From assembly GCA_036346355.1 (NCBI GenBank), contig CM070575.1:59587915-59651914 (forward strand): DNA of 64,000 nucleotides, given 5' to 3'. Below are positions 1-12,120 of this stretch, piece by piece. Under the pieces are notes generated by a model. It was not told the origin of the DNA, searched no databases, and worked only from the letters and a program-made list of their open reading frames with translations. The stretch comes from Rhipidocladum racemiflorum. Lineage: Eukaryota; Streptophyta; Magnoliopsida; Poales; Poaceae. How positions within the stretch are numbered: position 1 is the first letter of the stretch; the number at the start of each line of letters is the position of its first letter. The translations under genes and the position numbers were made by a program.

Positions 1-265
1 GTCCGCAGGTACAAAGCTAGCTGGTTTGCTCGTAAAAACAAGAGTTATAGATCCCAATGCAATGACCAATTTTTAAGATCCAAGTAGCTTGCCTGTCTAA
101 TTAATTTACCGCGAGTGATGCTTAATAGACGTCGGTATTTTTTTTACTGCTTGAATTGTACTTTTTCCAGGGCTCATTTGGGTGCATGATGGCGACAAAC
201 TAAATATATACTACTGTAAGATCCAGTGTTAGCTGCAGTTCACTTGGGTCCATTAGTTACAGCTG

Positions 266-655
266 TTGAACAAAGGCACCAGGTATTAGGGCTTTTACTT
301 GGAAAGGACAATGTTCCATGTTGAAACAGGACATCTAGAAAAATTTTGAAGTAATTTTCTCTTCTTTATTGATTCTTGTTCTTCTTGCTTTTGCTTGCTT
401 CTACATGTTACAATCCCCTGTATTTATACCTAACTACAGACCTAAGAAGCGGAATTGGATTCTACTTCCTTGTCTTCCTTGGACTCCTCATCCTAATCAA
501 CTCTAACAAAAACTTCCAAAATTTGGACTCTCCTCCGTTTATAAGATTAACTCTAACATTCCATCCCAACCAATTCAATTCATCACCAGATTTCCAGTGC
601 AATAAATCTAGAGCCACTCACAAGCCATAACCAAAGAAACATGGGAGTCCTTGCA
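266..655 (-). mobile_element. LTR-like fragment, probably a Copia-type LTR
   Basis: The plus-strand start TGTTGAACAAAGG would be the 3' end TTGTTCAACA of a minus-strand LTR. On the minus strand there is a TATA box (TATAAATA, about 419-426) followed by AATAAAG about 55 bp downstream (363-369), a promoter/poly(A) arrangement typical of a short LTR. The other end runs into the (TA)n tract, so no target duplication can be shown. No internal domain is nearby. The call is tentative. Confidence 0.4.
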
Positions 656-656
656 C

Positions 657-658
<2 letters not shown>

Positions 659-717
<59 letters not shown>
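659..717. repeat. (TA)n microsatellite
   Basis: A pure TA tract of about 58 bp directly left of the first Micron-like element. Confidence 0.95.
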
Positions 718-718
<1 letters not shown>

Positions 719-973
719 TAGCTACATGCCCGTGCGTTGCTACGAAAAACAAAATTGATAACGAAAAATAAAGATTAAAAAATAAAAAAAATTATTTTAC
801 AAGATCAAACATCTATCTTTAACGCTTCGTTTCTTGTGAAAGCTGGCTAATTAAAGCAACGTTTCGTTTCTTGAGTAGGGCAATTAAGCAGGGCAATTAA
901 GTAGAGCAATTAAACAGGGCAATTAATGACGTGTAGAATGGACCACTGCCACCAAGTGGTGCTTTAGAATAGT

Positions 974-975
<2 letters not shown>
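718..975. mobile_element. Micron-like element, copy 1, between TA tracts
   Basis: Starts CTAGCTACATGCCCGTGCGT and ends with GTGGTGCTTTAGAATAGTAG. It is bounded on both sides by (TA)n. A second copy at 1009-1230 shares the same start, the AAATTGATAACGAAAAATAA block and the CCACTGCCACCAA end. Rice Micron is a known non-autonomous family that sits between TA microsatellites; assignment is by that arrangement and the opening motif. This copy has an extra short repeat of GGGCAATTAA. Confidence 0.55.

Positions 976-1008
<33 letters not shown>
976..1008. repeat. (TA)n microsatellite between the Micron-like copies
   Basis: A TA tract of about 32 bp that separates the two Micron-like copies. Confidence 0.95.
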
Positions 1009-1009
<1 letters not shown>

Positions 1010-1229
1010 TAGTTACATGCCCGTGCATTGCTACGAAAAACAAAATTGATAACGAAAAATAAAGATTAAAAAATAAAAAAATTATTTTACAAGATCAAAC
1101 ATCTATCTTTAACGCCGTTTCTTGGCCGCTAATTAAAGCAACGCTTCGTTTTTTGCGTAGGGCAATTAAGCAGGGCAATTAATGACGTGGGTAGAACTCA
1201 CCACTGCCACCAACTGTTGCTTTATAATA

Positions 1230-1230
<1 letters not shown>
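1009..1230. mobile_element. Micron-like element, copy 2
   Basis: A second, shorter copy in the same orientation (CTAGTTACATGCCCGTGCAT start, CTTTATAATAG end). It differs from copy 1 by point changes and by loss of some GGGCAATTAA units. It is followed by a long TA tract. Confidence 0.55.
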
Positions 1231-1319
<89 letters not shown>

Positions 1320-1325
1320 GTATGT
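1231..1325. repeat. (TA)n microsatellite passing into (TATG)n
   Basis: About 76 bp of TA followed by about five TATG units. Confidence 0.95.
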
Positions 1326-1569
1326 CCAGATTGGTAACCGAACACCCATCATACTTGCATTTGGTCTCAAACCATAATTGCAGCTTATGCTCTCATTTGA
1401 TCCACCATACCAAGATTCAAGGCGTTTAACAACATGGTAATATGATTCAATCCAGCATGCAGGTACATGGAAGAAGAAGTCACTGGAGATGCTTATAAAC
1501 TAGACCACGCTGCATGTATAATCAACTCACCACCCGCCCACCCCCACACCCGGTGCTGTTTAGGGTTAA

Positions 1570-1910
1570 AGGGTCTGTTTAGCAACAAAGTATTTTCGTA
1601 GTTTCTAAAAAAAATCATAGTTTTAAAGAATACCGTGGTATTTTTGGCCATAACGTGTTTGGAAGCAACAAAAAAAACTCTGTTTTGAAAACCATTGTAT
1701 TGTCAATACCATGGTATTTTTGGAGTATTGAAAACTCCACTCATAGTGGAGTTTTGAGCTTTTGTCATTATTTTATTATGCAAAAGACTTTTCTTCTAAA
1801 CAGTTTTCATGCTATGATTTTATGATACCATGGTATTTATGTCAAAACAATTTCCATACCATAACTTTGTAATACCATAGTATTGAAAAACTTTGCTTTC
1901 AAACCGGGCC
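1570..1910. mobile_element. Tourist-like MITE (PIF/Harbinger type)
   Basis: 341 bp with imperfect terminal inverted repeats: AGGGTCTGTTTAGCAACAAA on the left, and GGCCCGGTTTGAAAGCAAAG read inward from the right. It is flanked by TAA on both sides (1567-1569 and 1911-1913), the TWA target typical of Tourist/PIF. The interior is AT-rich with several ACCATGGTAT palindromes. No ORF. Confidence 0.55.
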
Positions 1911-2137
1911 TAAACCTCCAAATTAACAACCCCCATCCCGAGGTTAGCAAGGATGCCACCACATGTTGGCAGATTCTTTTTCCACCGCACCGCTTAGCAC
2001 TCTTTACTATTCCATACTTCTTTTTCGACGTGTTGTACTGTACAAGATTACGAAGTAGTAGGATTGTAGTAGGCACAAGCATCTGCTTTGTTTAAAGGTA
2101 ACTTTGTCAGTCTTAGATGTGCTATAAATGTTTAGAC

Positions 2138-2413
2138 AGGTGTTTAGTTCGTTGTTAGAACTATGATTTGTCATTTTTTTTCTTAGCGCTAAGTACTACG
2201 CGTTATAGACTAAGTTTTGGGCTATTCGTTGTTACATGTTACAACTATGATTTGTCATATTTTCTTAGCGCTAAGTACTACGTATTATAGACTAAGTTTT
2301 GGACCAAGTTTTGGGCCAAGTTTGTAACGCTGAATTTTGTTGCTACAAAAAGTTTGGCAAGCCACATTTGCTAGAAGTTAGTTGCGGTAAAATTGGCTTC
2401 AAACCAAACAGGC
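2138..2413. mobile_element. Possible MITE with an internal tandem duplication
   Basis: The ends CAGGTGTTTAGTTCGTTG and (inward from the right) CAGGCCTGTTTGGTTTGAAG are weakly inverted. The interior holds two copies of a unit of about 77 bp (about 2148-2224 and 2225-2303) sharing CTTAGCGCTAAGTACTACG and ATAGACTAAGTTTTGG. No clear target duplication was found, so the boundaries are uncertain. Confidence 0.3.
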
Positions 2414-3159
2414 CTGGACCCTCCTAGAAAGACACCAAAATCTACACAAGTGCAAGCTAATAGTACGTCACTGACAAGTGGGTCTCCACTGGTTGTTCTA
2501 CATGATCGGCAGGGCCTAGATTCTGTTTACAGCATATAAAGGTTTTCCATAGTCCTGTTCCCTCTAATAAAACTCATGGAACAAAACTTTGAGGAACCTA
2601 TTTCTAGGAAGTATTAGATTGGAATATTTGTTTTTTCAAAGGAGCATTGCAGTTAGAAATGCATTGTCTTGACTATTTTTTCATGCTATCAAAGAGGGGG
2701 GAAAGCATTGTCACTGTTTAACAGAGAAAATCGATGCCATCCCCTGTATAATATGTATGGCTCAGTACAGTGCTACCAAGATGTACTATTCTTGATGCAA
2801 CTACAAAGTTTCTTTTCATATATTTACAGCCCAACATTTCACTGGCCAGGATACTGTCACATGACCACTAGACCACTAGAGAAAATCCTACTTCATCTCC
2901 AAACAAGTAGCCAGCTGATAAGCAAGTCCATCGTTAGTCAGGTATCCTACATAAGTAGAGAGAGTAAGCCTTTGTAAGCCTCAGCGCACAGTTGGGTGCC
3001 CAGTAACAGCACGTAGATCAGCATCTGGCATCTGAAGATTCCAGTAGCAAACTAGGCAATCACGAAATGTTTACCTAGAATATTTTCCACATACCAATAT
3101 GTGTTCGATAGGCTCAAGAGATTTCATGGAATGTAGCTTCAAGACTTCAACAGCCCACA
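2414..3159. other. 3' flank of AAR2, no feature recognised
   Basis: AT-rich sequence that presumably includes the AAR2 3' UTR just left of the stop codon at 3160-3162. No repeat, RNA gene or credible ORF was seen. Confidence 0.5.
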
Positions 3160-6100
3160 CTATGACCCATCCATTTCCACCACCACCGGAGCGAACTGCA
3201 TTCAGATGGTAAGAACGTTTTCACAAAAGTATAACAGACAATTGCTATCGCTTGATTATGATCCAATTTACCTCATCATCTTCATCAATAAGGTTCACCG
3301 TATTGTTCTCAAGATCCCATCCAAATGTAGTATCCAGAAGCATTTTTAGTTTCCTAGCCTGGGTACCGGGGAAATGTTAGAAATATCCACATTTTTAGAA
3401 TTTATCTGTACACAGTGCACAACAGTATATCTGTAACAATTTTTTTGCAGCAACAGCAAGGCTTCTAGATTTGGTTGAATTTGCTTCATAGTTTGTTTGC
3501 TCTGTACTCCAGATATGACTATCTTTAATTTTTCTTCTGCAGGTATTATTCTTCATATAAACAGCAAACTGCAAACATTGCATTCAAGCACATACTATTG
3601 TAACTAATTTCCCTAAATTACTGCTCCAATTTCACCATTTGTGGATGATAATCCAGTGGTCTAAAATAATTATTTCACAATTCCTGCCTAGGGTATTTAC
3701 ATCACAGAAAATAGTAAGTCTAGTACTCAGCCTAAATGCAGAAGTTCAAGCCCAAAGTGCAGAATTCCTGCCAAGGAATGTGTAAACATCAAAAATTGGA
3801 GGTTCAGGAATGCCAACCCATGACAGAAGGTCTCCATCCACAACTGGGGCTTCAAATATCACCGTAAGGAAATCCTGACAAAGGAAGTTAAGAGAAATCA
3901 ATGATGTTAGTACAACACATTATTAAGCTGCTAGCACTGAAGATAATTCAAACATGTTTGGGTGTGTGTATCTATAGCTTTGTTTCATTCTGCTGTCGCA
4001 GGTTCAAAAAATATGGTCACTGACGGAAACAGGAAATCCAATTAATAATTATCTATGTGTGTTATGTTTTGGTATATACAAGCCATTTTGAAACATTGAG
4101 AGAATGTTTGGATAGGGGGATTTGGACTCAAATACTTAGAAATTAGTGCAAATTTGAACAAAAGCTCAAAAATTCCCAAAGCATGTTTGGAAAGGGGAAA
4201 AGGTAGGAAAAGGGACAAAGTATCCATTTGCTTGCTGCATCGTATTAAGACTTTGAGCTACACCAAAAAACAGTAGCACAACACAGTGAAACACGATAAT
4301 TCCAAAGTATATCATGGAAGTACAATGAACTGAACAAAAATGGTCACCTAGACACATTTATCTAAAAGAAAGTGAACTTCTTTTCTACCGTGATGAGTTC
4401 CATAAGTTTAAAAGTTCTTGTAATTTACAGAATTGCATACGTCAGGGCCCTCGGGGTGCTGCATTATGAATTCCATACGAATGACAAAACTGGACAGGTA
4501 TGCTACTGAGAAATTACTTTCCCTCTTTACAACAATATCAATAGTGAACAAGTAACCAGTCAGATCCTGAAGATATAAAACTCCTGGGACTTGTAATAAA
4601 AGCCTACTTTCGTGGGGCAGTACTATACCCAGTGATGTCAAAACAGTTTGCTTCAGTTCCATGCAATGCGTTGCGAAAGTTCCCTTTTCAAACATGCAAT
4701 TACAAAAAGTAATCACAGAAGGTGGCAAAACATTTTTTTTAGTGAGGAGAGAGAGCAGTGGTAGAGGGGATATAAGGTTTCACTATCCCAAATAAGGGTT
4801 ATATAGCCTCACAAGTTCATAAATATTGTTCGGACAGGTAGGAACTAACTCAAGATAGGAAAATGAGGACATCAGTCTTAACCATTGGAGGTTTGTTGTG
4901 GTTAATTTGTGACATCTAGATCTGATCTAGTGGTCAATATTACTATTACATATTTGTTGGTTCCGGGCTTAAATCATATTCTTATCCTACAAATATTAAT
5001 AACTTCTAAAGTACCATGATTTTATGATTTGTTTGGAGGTGATTTATATTATATACATATTTAATTTTCTATTTTTTAATACTAAAAATGGGACAAATGA
5101 TAGCTTCCGCAATAGCTAGCGATAGCTGCTGTAGCTTTTTTAGGACCTTGCCACAAAAATCATAATTTAGAACCTTGCCAAAAAAAACACTTTAAGCAGT
5201 GTGTGTATGTATTGTTACCAACAGGATATGTAGACTATTGTAACGATAAAATATTACAACAAAATTACCTTGGAAAGACGGTACAGAAATATGTCTCTTG
5301 AAAACCATGCTTCATCCAAAAACAGAGATTTGCTCATATCCTCACCACTTCTGGAATCATGTGTACGTTCAAAGCCAAGCTTGAGTTGATAGTAAATAAC
5401 CTTAATAAACTGAATACAACACAAATGACAGATGGGACTCTGTTATTCTTAAAGGTTTGACAATATTTGCCCTGATAAATTCAATAAAGAATGATTCAGC
5501 TCCAAAAACGAATAACAGAATACGGTCACATAGTACCTTTACAAACATGTTGGTCCTTGTATGAAGAGGCTGCCAAGGAGAAAGAAACAAAGGGTCAAAT
5601 AAGCATATAATGACACCTATATTATATAGTGCACATCCCCAATAAGGAAGCGTCAACTATCAAGTGCAGTGCATCTTTTCCCTTTCATTTTCCCATACTC
5701 CACCTCAAAACACCAAGTAAATTATTGGTATTGATAATAAGCTGTTAAAACTTGAAACATGTAATATTCATGGAATTTCATTGAATCGTTGATACAGATG
5801 CAGTGACAGCTCAACAAAGATGTGCCTCGAGATGGCAGTTCAAACTCCTACTGAATGGAATTTTAATAATCTGCTAAAACATTAATACACCATATCCATG
5901 GAATTTGATTAAATCATTGCATATAGAAACACAGTGGCTGAGCTTCATCAAAATGAGCCCTAAGTTGGTAGTTCAAATTGCAATGTAGATTAGCTTATCT
6001 CAGTAAAAAGAAAGAAAAAAAAATGATGTGTGCTAAGGAAGCACCGATGCTGCAAAATGTGGAACCAAGCCATTTTTCTAGGTGATAAAAGATCAAAAAG

Positions 6101-9100
6101 TAGTTGGGCTGGAACCCAACAAAATAAGGATGGTGATGTATTTAGCAGTTAGCACAGGAGTGAAGATATTTAGATAATATTGTTTCATAAACAAAATACC
6201 ACCAGTGTTTTAGAAACTGTGTTGGGGCGGAAAACCGGAACCTGCCGGCTCTGCTTTTCATCCGGAAGCCCAAAACCGGTCCAGTTTGATTTCTCGAGTT
6301 TGAAACTTAAGTTTTTTTCAAAACTTATTAGGGATCCAAATAACTAATAATTACACAATTATTTGAATAGAAGGGATTAAAAGGGGTCTTTTGGGGGGTG
6401 AACCAGGCCAGAGTTCTGAAAAACAAGAGCCATGCCCATGCCAGTTCCGGTTTACTGGCCTCCTGGCCAGTAACCAGCTGGTTCCAGACAATTTTCAGAA
6501 CCCTGATACCACAGAAGTAAATATATAGCATATACGTTGTATCCATCAATATTTGTGCAGTAAGGGTAACATTGCTGTTTAAGATTAAACAAAGCATTAG
6601 TACTTACAGCTTCATTACAGCTCAAAAGAAGACTGACTAATGATTTCCACTGCATAAAAGCTTCTAGCGACTGCCCCATCTACATAACTCAAATATATTA
6701 GAGAATAGTACATACATTTGATAAGATGTCTTAAAATAATTGTTAGTTGCCTGTAGTACCATAAATGCTATGAAAGAGAACTGCAGCTCCCCCAAGAGTA
6801 AATTTTCTTGGCCTTGATAATTTTTGGCCAAAACACTCTCCAGCAAGCTTGTCTGAGGAGTAGAACAGCCACATCAACAAATAATAGTATAAGAAATCAA
6901 CTCAATGTTTACATATGGGCATCTATAAGATGAATTGATTTGAGCAAACCAGCATCAGCAGCAAGTTACGATGCCTAGTTGTAGAAATAATTTGAATGAA
7001 GTGAAATATTGACGGTAATACGATTGAAATGTCAAGTGGACAAAAGCAGCAAACCAAAGTTTTGTCATGGGTGTTGATCACTGTGCTAAACTATGATTAT
7101 ATTCTCTTGTATTATTCAAATTCAGGTTGTTGTGTTCAGATGTAGCTCCATCATTCCATTTCCCGGTGTTAACATTGTAAGATATGTTTCATATAAGACA
7201 AACCATTGCTTCAGGAAATTGATTGGAACAAAGAGAAACATATAGAAAACCAGATACATAGTGATAAGACAAACTATACCAACTATACCACAAGATATCA
7301 TTTTTAAATGATGGTGAATCATAACATAATAAAAACATTACTTTGTCCAAATTCAGTGTAGTCAGCTCATCCCCAGAGATGTTCCTATGCTTAACCGAAG
7401 CAGGGATAGTTGTGTAGTAGCATCCTCTCCGCTCAGATTGCACAGGAGCATTCTTTGCAAACTTGTCTTCTCTTAGTTGTTCCATCAAATGTCTCTCCAT
7501 GTCTGTTTGGGGAGCTTTATCCATCCATGAAGACTCCCATGCAATTGTAATTTCTCCCCCAACTGGCTCTGGATAAATCAAACACATATCATCACTAATT
7601 CATTAGTTGTTTTCATGGAACATGTTGTAAATGTGCCTGCTTCCTAACTAGTATTGTAAAAAAAACTAAAAATGCATCTTGCGTACCAAGACGTTCAATG
7701 ACACTTTGTGACAAGTAGCTTGAAAGTTGTTTCCAATCTCCAAAAGAATCCAAATTGTATGGTCCAAGCTGACCGTCGAACTCAAAACGTCTTACTGCTT
7801 CAGAGTATCTGACTTCCTACCAGAAAACAAACTTTAGTATCCTAACTCAAGAAAAAGCAAGCGCATGTGTCCACAGTTTAAGGTTTTGATAAGTCAAGAG
7901 TCAAATTAACAGGAAGGTCAATTCTGTTGAATATGCGCATGTGTCCACAGTTTGAGGTTTTGATAAGTCAAGAGTCAAATTAACAGGAAGGTCAATTCTG
8001 TTGAATATGTGGCAATTTTTGGACACAGGGAATATCATATTTATCTATACCATGTTTCATATATTATTTATCATTGATAACAGGTGTGAGGAAAACAAGT
8101 TGAACATAACTAAGGTGTATTTTGTGTAGTCTACCATATTTGTCATATTTTTTTATCGTCTGCTGCAGAGTATTTAGATATGTGCTATTCCAATTGAGGT
8201 AATGCATCTTGTGCTTTATTATCAACTGATTTAGTGATTTGTAAGGTGCTACGCCTACATGCTTCAAAATGTAAATGAACAGGACTAACGATACCTAAAT
8301 TTTTACAGTTACGGTGCATGAACCAAGACAAGTTTTCAAAATTTAAGAGAATCTAAAGCTTCCATACTAACATTTAGAAAACTGCGATTTGTTTATTTTA
8401 CTGTAATATTAGCTTTCAAGACTAGTTGCCATCTCATCCAGTATAATCTCAAGTGATGTATTATGTGTAAAAAGGTAAGAATACTTTCGGCAAAGCAATG
8501 AGTAAACTGAAGTAGAGAATGGAACATGCTTCTTGCAAGCATAACAAATAACAGATTACTCTCCCTACAGATACCACTACAGCTCACATACTATTGATAC
8601 ATCTACGGATCCGTTTGGATCCTAGAATTGGAATCAACTCGCATACAATAGCTTTGGTGCCAAACCCAAAGGGTCCATTACCTACAATTCTACATATGAA
8701 GGTAGACTTTCACATTTTGCACTAGCAATAAAAAAGGAAAGCAAAGAATAGCAAGTCCAGCCATGGATCAAATATAGTAGCCTGCAATAGATTAAAGAAT
8801 CTAATATAATCAAACATAGCACCTCCTCTTCAGATAGTCTGAATAATCTCTCCTCTTGTGCATGCCACTTTCGAACAATAACCTGGAAATATCATGCAGA
8901 AGATGGATACATGTAAACATGTAAGCATTAGAATTTTCTGACAAACAAAATATCCATCCACTAGAAATCAATTCAGAATAAGAATTTTAGTCTTCATTCA
9001 TTGTGATCAACTTTGATTTTCTTCTTCTTTCTAAGTGTACTACATCTTCCAAGTGCATTTTTTTCTATTTGTCATCCCTCCGATCTCTAGACAGAAAATG

Positions 9101-10528
9101 TGTAGCTAGATACATAATACATGTAAGCATTATCCTCTATTTGAAAATGAGTAACTGGATTCATATATACATGTAAGCTGTAGTTTAGGAAGTTATAGCA
9201 TCACTTTCTTATTTTCTAAGGAAAAGAAAGACAGAAGTTTCAATCTGTAGTACAAAATAGAAAGGTACAATACAATACTGCTATATAAAGCGGAGGTTTT
9301 ACATTTGGATTTGCCATTTTATTTAGTTTTATTTGCCTAAACCTGATAAAAGCGATACAAACCATTCAGCTGATCAATTTAATGGTTAATTCGATAGTTC
9401 ATCCAAATCTTAACTTTCGACCAAACAGGTCCCAATGCCAGTAACATTATACGCATTAATTCAGCACTTGGAAGGTAATACACTTGCTTTGGGCCAATAA
9501 AGAGGACTACCTCAGATGGGTGAGTGGTGAGAAAGAATCCGACTGTAGGTGCAAACTCATTCCCGTGCCTAAAAGGATTGTTGATAGCAGCGAAATGATT
9601 AGTACAGGATATCAAATTACATGAAGCAGTGGTATCATCGTACCGAAAGGTGTCACCATCAGAATATGGGGGAAATAGGTGTAGAATTAACAAGGCATGC
9701 AAAGAAAATTTTCATAATTTAACACAGTACACAGCTGTTTTCAGGATGTCACAGGTTCAGGTCAGGGAATCAAACAGAACAGAAAAGAGAGAGCATGATG
9801 TTGCTAATCCAATACTCCATAAAGCATGTTCGGATCCATTCTCCCAAGAATAATTACATTACAGTACTTTTGCATCATATCTAGATTCTAGAATCTAGCA
9901 TTGTCTATTTAGAAGTACCAACGTTTCTCTAGCAAATGTTTGAGAGCAATACTTCCTGAGATACCAGGAGTCAAAATTGGACATACAAGACATAAACCAG
10001 GAGCAAGAACTAACTATTGCATCCTACTGAAGATAGTTAATTAAGCTATGCCAAATTAGCTTGGGAAGAAAACATGTCCTAAAAAAGCATTGCTTGTGTT
10101 GTTCTTAAGGAATCTAGTTCAATTGATATAAGAGTTGACATGGGATGGAAGATGTTGCTACCTGCTGGAGGAGCAGTAGTACACGAAATGCGGTCCCGGA
10201 GGCACCATCTTGATCCCTTTGAACTTGGGCCCGACCGAGAACACCTGAAGCAGCAGCAGGGGAAAAGCCGTCAAATTCTTGGATCAATCAGAGCAAAGCA
10301 GCGGATACACGCGCACACGAACGACCAATCCAAGAATAAGGACACGGAGTTGTCACCGGCAGTGGGAGATGGGGGTTTTGGGGGGCGTGTGCGACCACCG
10401 ACCTGGGTGTCTATGCCGAGGAGGGTGTGCTGGGGTACGTCGAGGAGGAGGAGGGTGGCGCCTTTCCGCACCAGCTCCGCCGCCGCCTCGGGGTCCATTC
10501 GTGCCGCCGAGCCGCCGCCGCTCGCCAT
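3160..10528 (-). CDS. AAR2: AAR2 homologue, U5 snRNP assembly / splicing factor, 13 coding exons
   Basis: Coding exons read from the minus strand: 10403-10528, 10162-10244, 9511-9568, 8823-8882, 7687-7816, 7342-7568, 6760-6852, 6608-6679, 5537-5569, 5269-5400, 3818-3874, 3272-3358, 3160-3195. All introns are GT-AG and phases agree, giving 1194 bp (397 aa plus TAG); plant AAR2 proteins are about 400 aa. Recognised blocks include TLLLLDVPQHTLLGIDTQ, NEFAPTVGFF, EPVGGEITIA, LLGELQFSFIAFM, GQSLEAFMQWKSLVSLLL, VVDGDLLSW and an acidic end NLIDEDDEFAPVVVEMDGS. In yeast and human, AAR2 binds Prp8 during U5 snRNP assembly. The first ATG (A at -3, G at +4) is preferred; a second in-frame ATG at residue 11 (10496-10498) matches the usual MDPE start of relatives. 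No lesion was seen. A MULE sits 227 bp upstream, so its transcription may use altered promoter sequence. Exon boundaries were inferred by homology, not from transcripts. Confidence 0.95.
6203..6513. mobile_element. Possible MITE in AAR2 intron 8
   Basis: The left part has AGTGTTTTAGAAACTG followed by GGCGGAAAACCGGAAC. The right part read inward has AGGGTTCTGAAAATTG followed by AAACCGGAACTGGC. The paired TTYTRRAAANTG and AACCGGAAC blocks suggest degraded inverted ends. No target duplication was found. Confidence 0.35.
7861..8009. repeat. 74-bp tandem duplication in AAR2 intron 4
   Basis: Two near-identical units start with GCGCATGTGTCCACAGTTT at 7861 and 7935. They differ at one position near the start (TTTAAGG versus TTTGAGG). 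The duplication lies wholly inside the intron and does not touch splice sites. Confidence 0.9.
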
Positions 10529-10755
10529 GCTAGTCGCACTCGGTGGTGTGGAGGACTCCCGGGGTTGTCACTTGTGAGGGAAGCGGGGAGGAGGTGACAG
10601 GGCGGGTTGGAGGCCGAGCTGGGGCAGTGCGGAGGCCACCTGGCGGGGAGGAGGAGGCCGGGCGGAGGCGACAGGGCACCGAGGCTGGGCGGAGGCCGAG
10701 CGGGGCTGGGAGGCTACCGACTTACCGAGCGACTTTAGGGCAGGGTTCACCTTAT
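10529..10755 (-). promoter_or_regulatory. Residual AAR2 upstream region / 5' UTR, cut off by the MULE
   Basis: 227 bp, very GC-rich with purine-rich GGCGGAGG-type repeats on the plus strand, lying between the AAR2 start codon and the MULE. It ends with the 9-bp target duplication TCACCTTAT (10747-10755). Its former continuation starts at 34894. No clear TATA box was seen, so the transcription start cannot be placed. Confidence 0.6.
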
Positions 10756-10935
10756 GAATTTTTTTTTTAAATAAACATTTTTAAATCCGAAAATGCAGAA
10801 ATATACACGTTTTAAAAAAAATTACAAAAGTAGCCTCCAGTCACGCCACGTGGCAGCGACACGTCGGCCAGTCGTGCCACCGTGGCGCGACAGAGCCCAG
10901 TCGCGCCACGTGGCAGCGACGGATAGGCCACATTG
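10756..10935 (+). repeat. MULE left terminal inverted repeat
   Basis: Begins GAATTTTTTTTTTAAATAAA and contains two GCCACGTGGCAGCGAC boxes with G-box cores at 10847-10852 and 10907-10912, plus a GCCACCGTGGCGCGAC variant. Its inverted partner is at the right end of the element. Confidence 0.8.
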
Positions 10936-10997
10936 CATTTTCCATTTATTTGCCAATATTAAAATCATTATATTGTCGAATAATTCATATCGGATGC

Positions 10998-11482
10998 TTG
11001 GAACCTCGAAAAATTATGAAAAAAATTTCTAAATTTTTATTACGCTATAAGAATTCATAATATATAAAAAAAAGTAGTATGTTTCATGCAAATTTGAAAT
11101 GTTTATATAAGGTTTACCAAAAGGTCATTTTAGGTATTATGAAGAAACTATATAAACCATGGCTCAAAAAATTATGAAAAAATTTCTTAATTTTTATTAC
11201 GCTATAAGCATTCATAATATATTTAAAAAAAAGTAGCATGTTTCATTCAAATTTAAAATGTTAAAATAAAGTTTACTAAAAGACCCCTTTTTAGGTATTA
11301 TGAAGAAAGTATATAAACCATGGGTCCAAAAACCATGTAAAAAATTTCTAAATTTATATTTAGCCATAAGGATTCATAATATCTAACAAAAAATAGCATT
11401 TTGCATGCAAATTTAAATAGTTCAAATCAAGTTTAGTTAAATTCCCTTTTATGTATTTTGAAGAAACTATATAAACCCTAGC
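10998..11482. repeat. Subterminal tandem array, about 155-bp unit x 3, left side of MULE
   Basis: Three diverged units share AAATTTTTATTACGCTATAA, ATTCATAATAT, a GTAGTATGTTTCATG-like stretch, TTAGGTATTATGAAGAAA and TATATAAACCATGG. Subterminal repeat arrays are common in large MULEs and may serve as transposase-binding regions (inference). Confidence 0.75.
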
Positions 11483-11609
11483 TCCAAAAATCATGAAATA
11501 AAGTTCACCTGTTCTTAGGGTGTTAGATGTCTCATATTTGAAAAAATATATAGGAATGAACGCAATTGAAATAACCAAATGGCTATAAGAACCCTCGCTT
11601 TCATGGAAC

Positions 11610-11970
11610 GCTGAAGCTTTTTCGGCAGGCCTTAAGATATCTTGTTCGAATATATTTATTTGGAAGAATGAGTCAGATTTGCTCTTTGATATATGGACTA
11701 CCATGTTCTAAAAAAATTATGTATTTACACCTTACTCTGGAGCTACATTGTAGTAGTGCAACAACCGTAACTATTTTAGTCGACGGAAAACGAAAACGCT
11801 TAAGCCTTTTCGGCAGCCTGTAAAATATCATGTTTGAATGTATCTGTTCGAAAAAATGTGGCAGATTTGATGTTTGATGTATGGACTATCATATTCTGGA
11901 GAAAAATTTTATTTACACCTTTCTTTGCATGTAGCATGTATTAGCGCAATAACCCTAAGTATTATAGTCG
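11610..11970. repeat. Tandem duplication, about 180-bp unit x 2, left side of MULE
   Basis: Two diverged units (about 11610-11782 and 11798-11970) share TTTTCGGCAG, TTCGAAAAA-like, CAGATTTG, GATGTATGGACTA, TATTTACACCTT and a TAGTGCAACAACC-like end. No ORF. Confidence 0.65.
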
Positions 11971-12120
11971 GAAATAACCCTAACGAGGTTGGGAGAGGGA
12001 GATACGAGAGAGGTCGATTAACAAATAAGATGTTAGTGACGATAATAAGGTAGGCAACACTCTTTATTACTGCTTAAAACTAAAAGCGGTTACACGAAAC
12101 AGCAATGGCCCTTCTGCCAC

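Noticed and set aside
1179..1429. Open frames with poly(Tyr-Ile)
   Set aside because: Direct translation of the (TA)n microsatellite.
8607..8687. A very short MITE in AAR2 intron 4 (GGATCCGTTTGGATCC ... AAACCCAAAGGGTCC)
   Set aside because: The inverted match is short, and no target duplication was seen.
10140..10577. Plus-strand open frames overlapping AAR2 exons 1-2
   Set aside because: They are shadows of the GC-rich AAR2 coding sequence, which has exact splice phases on the minus strand.
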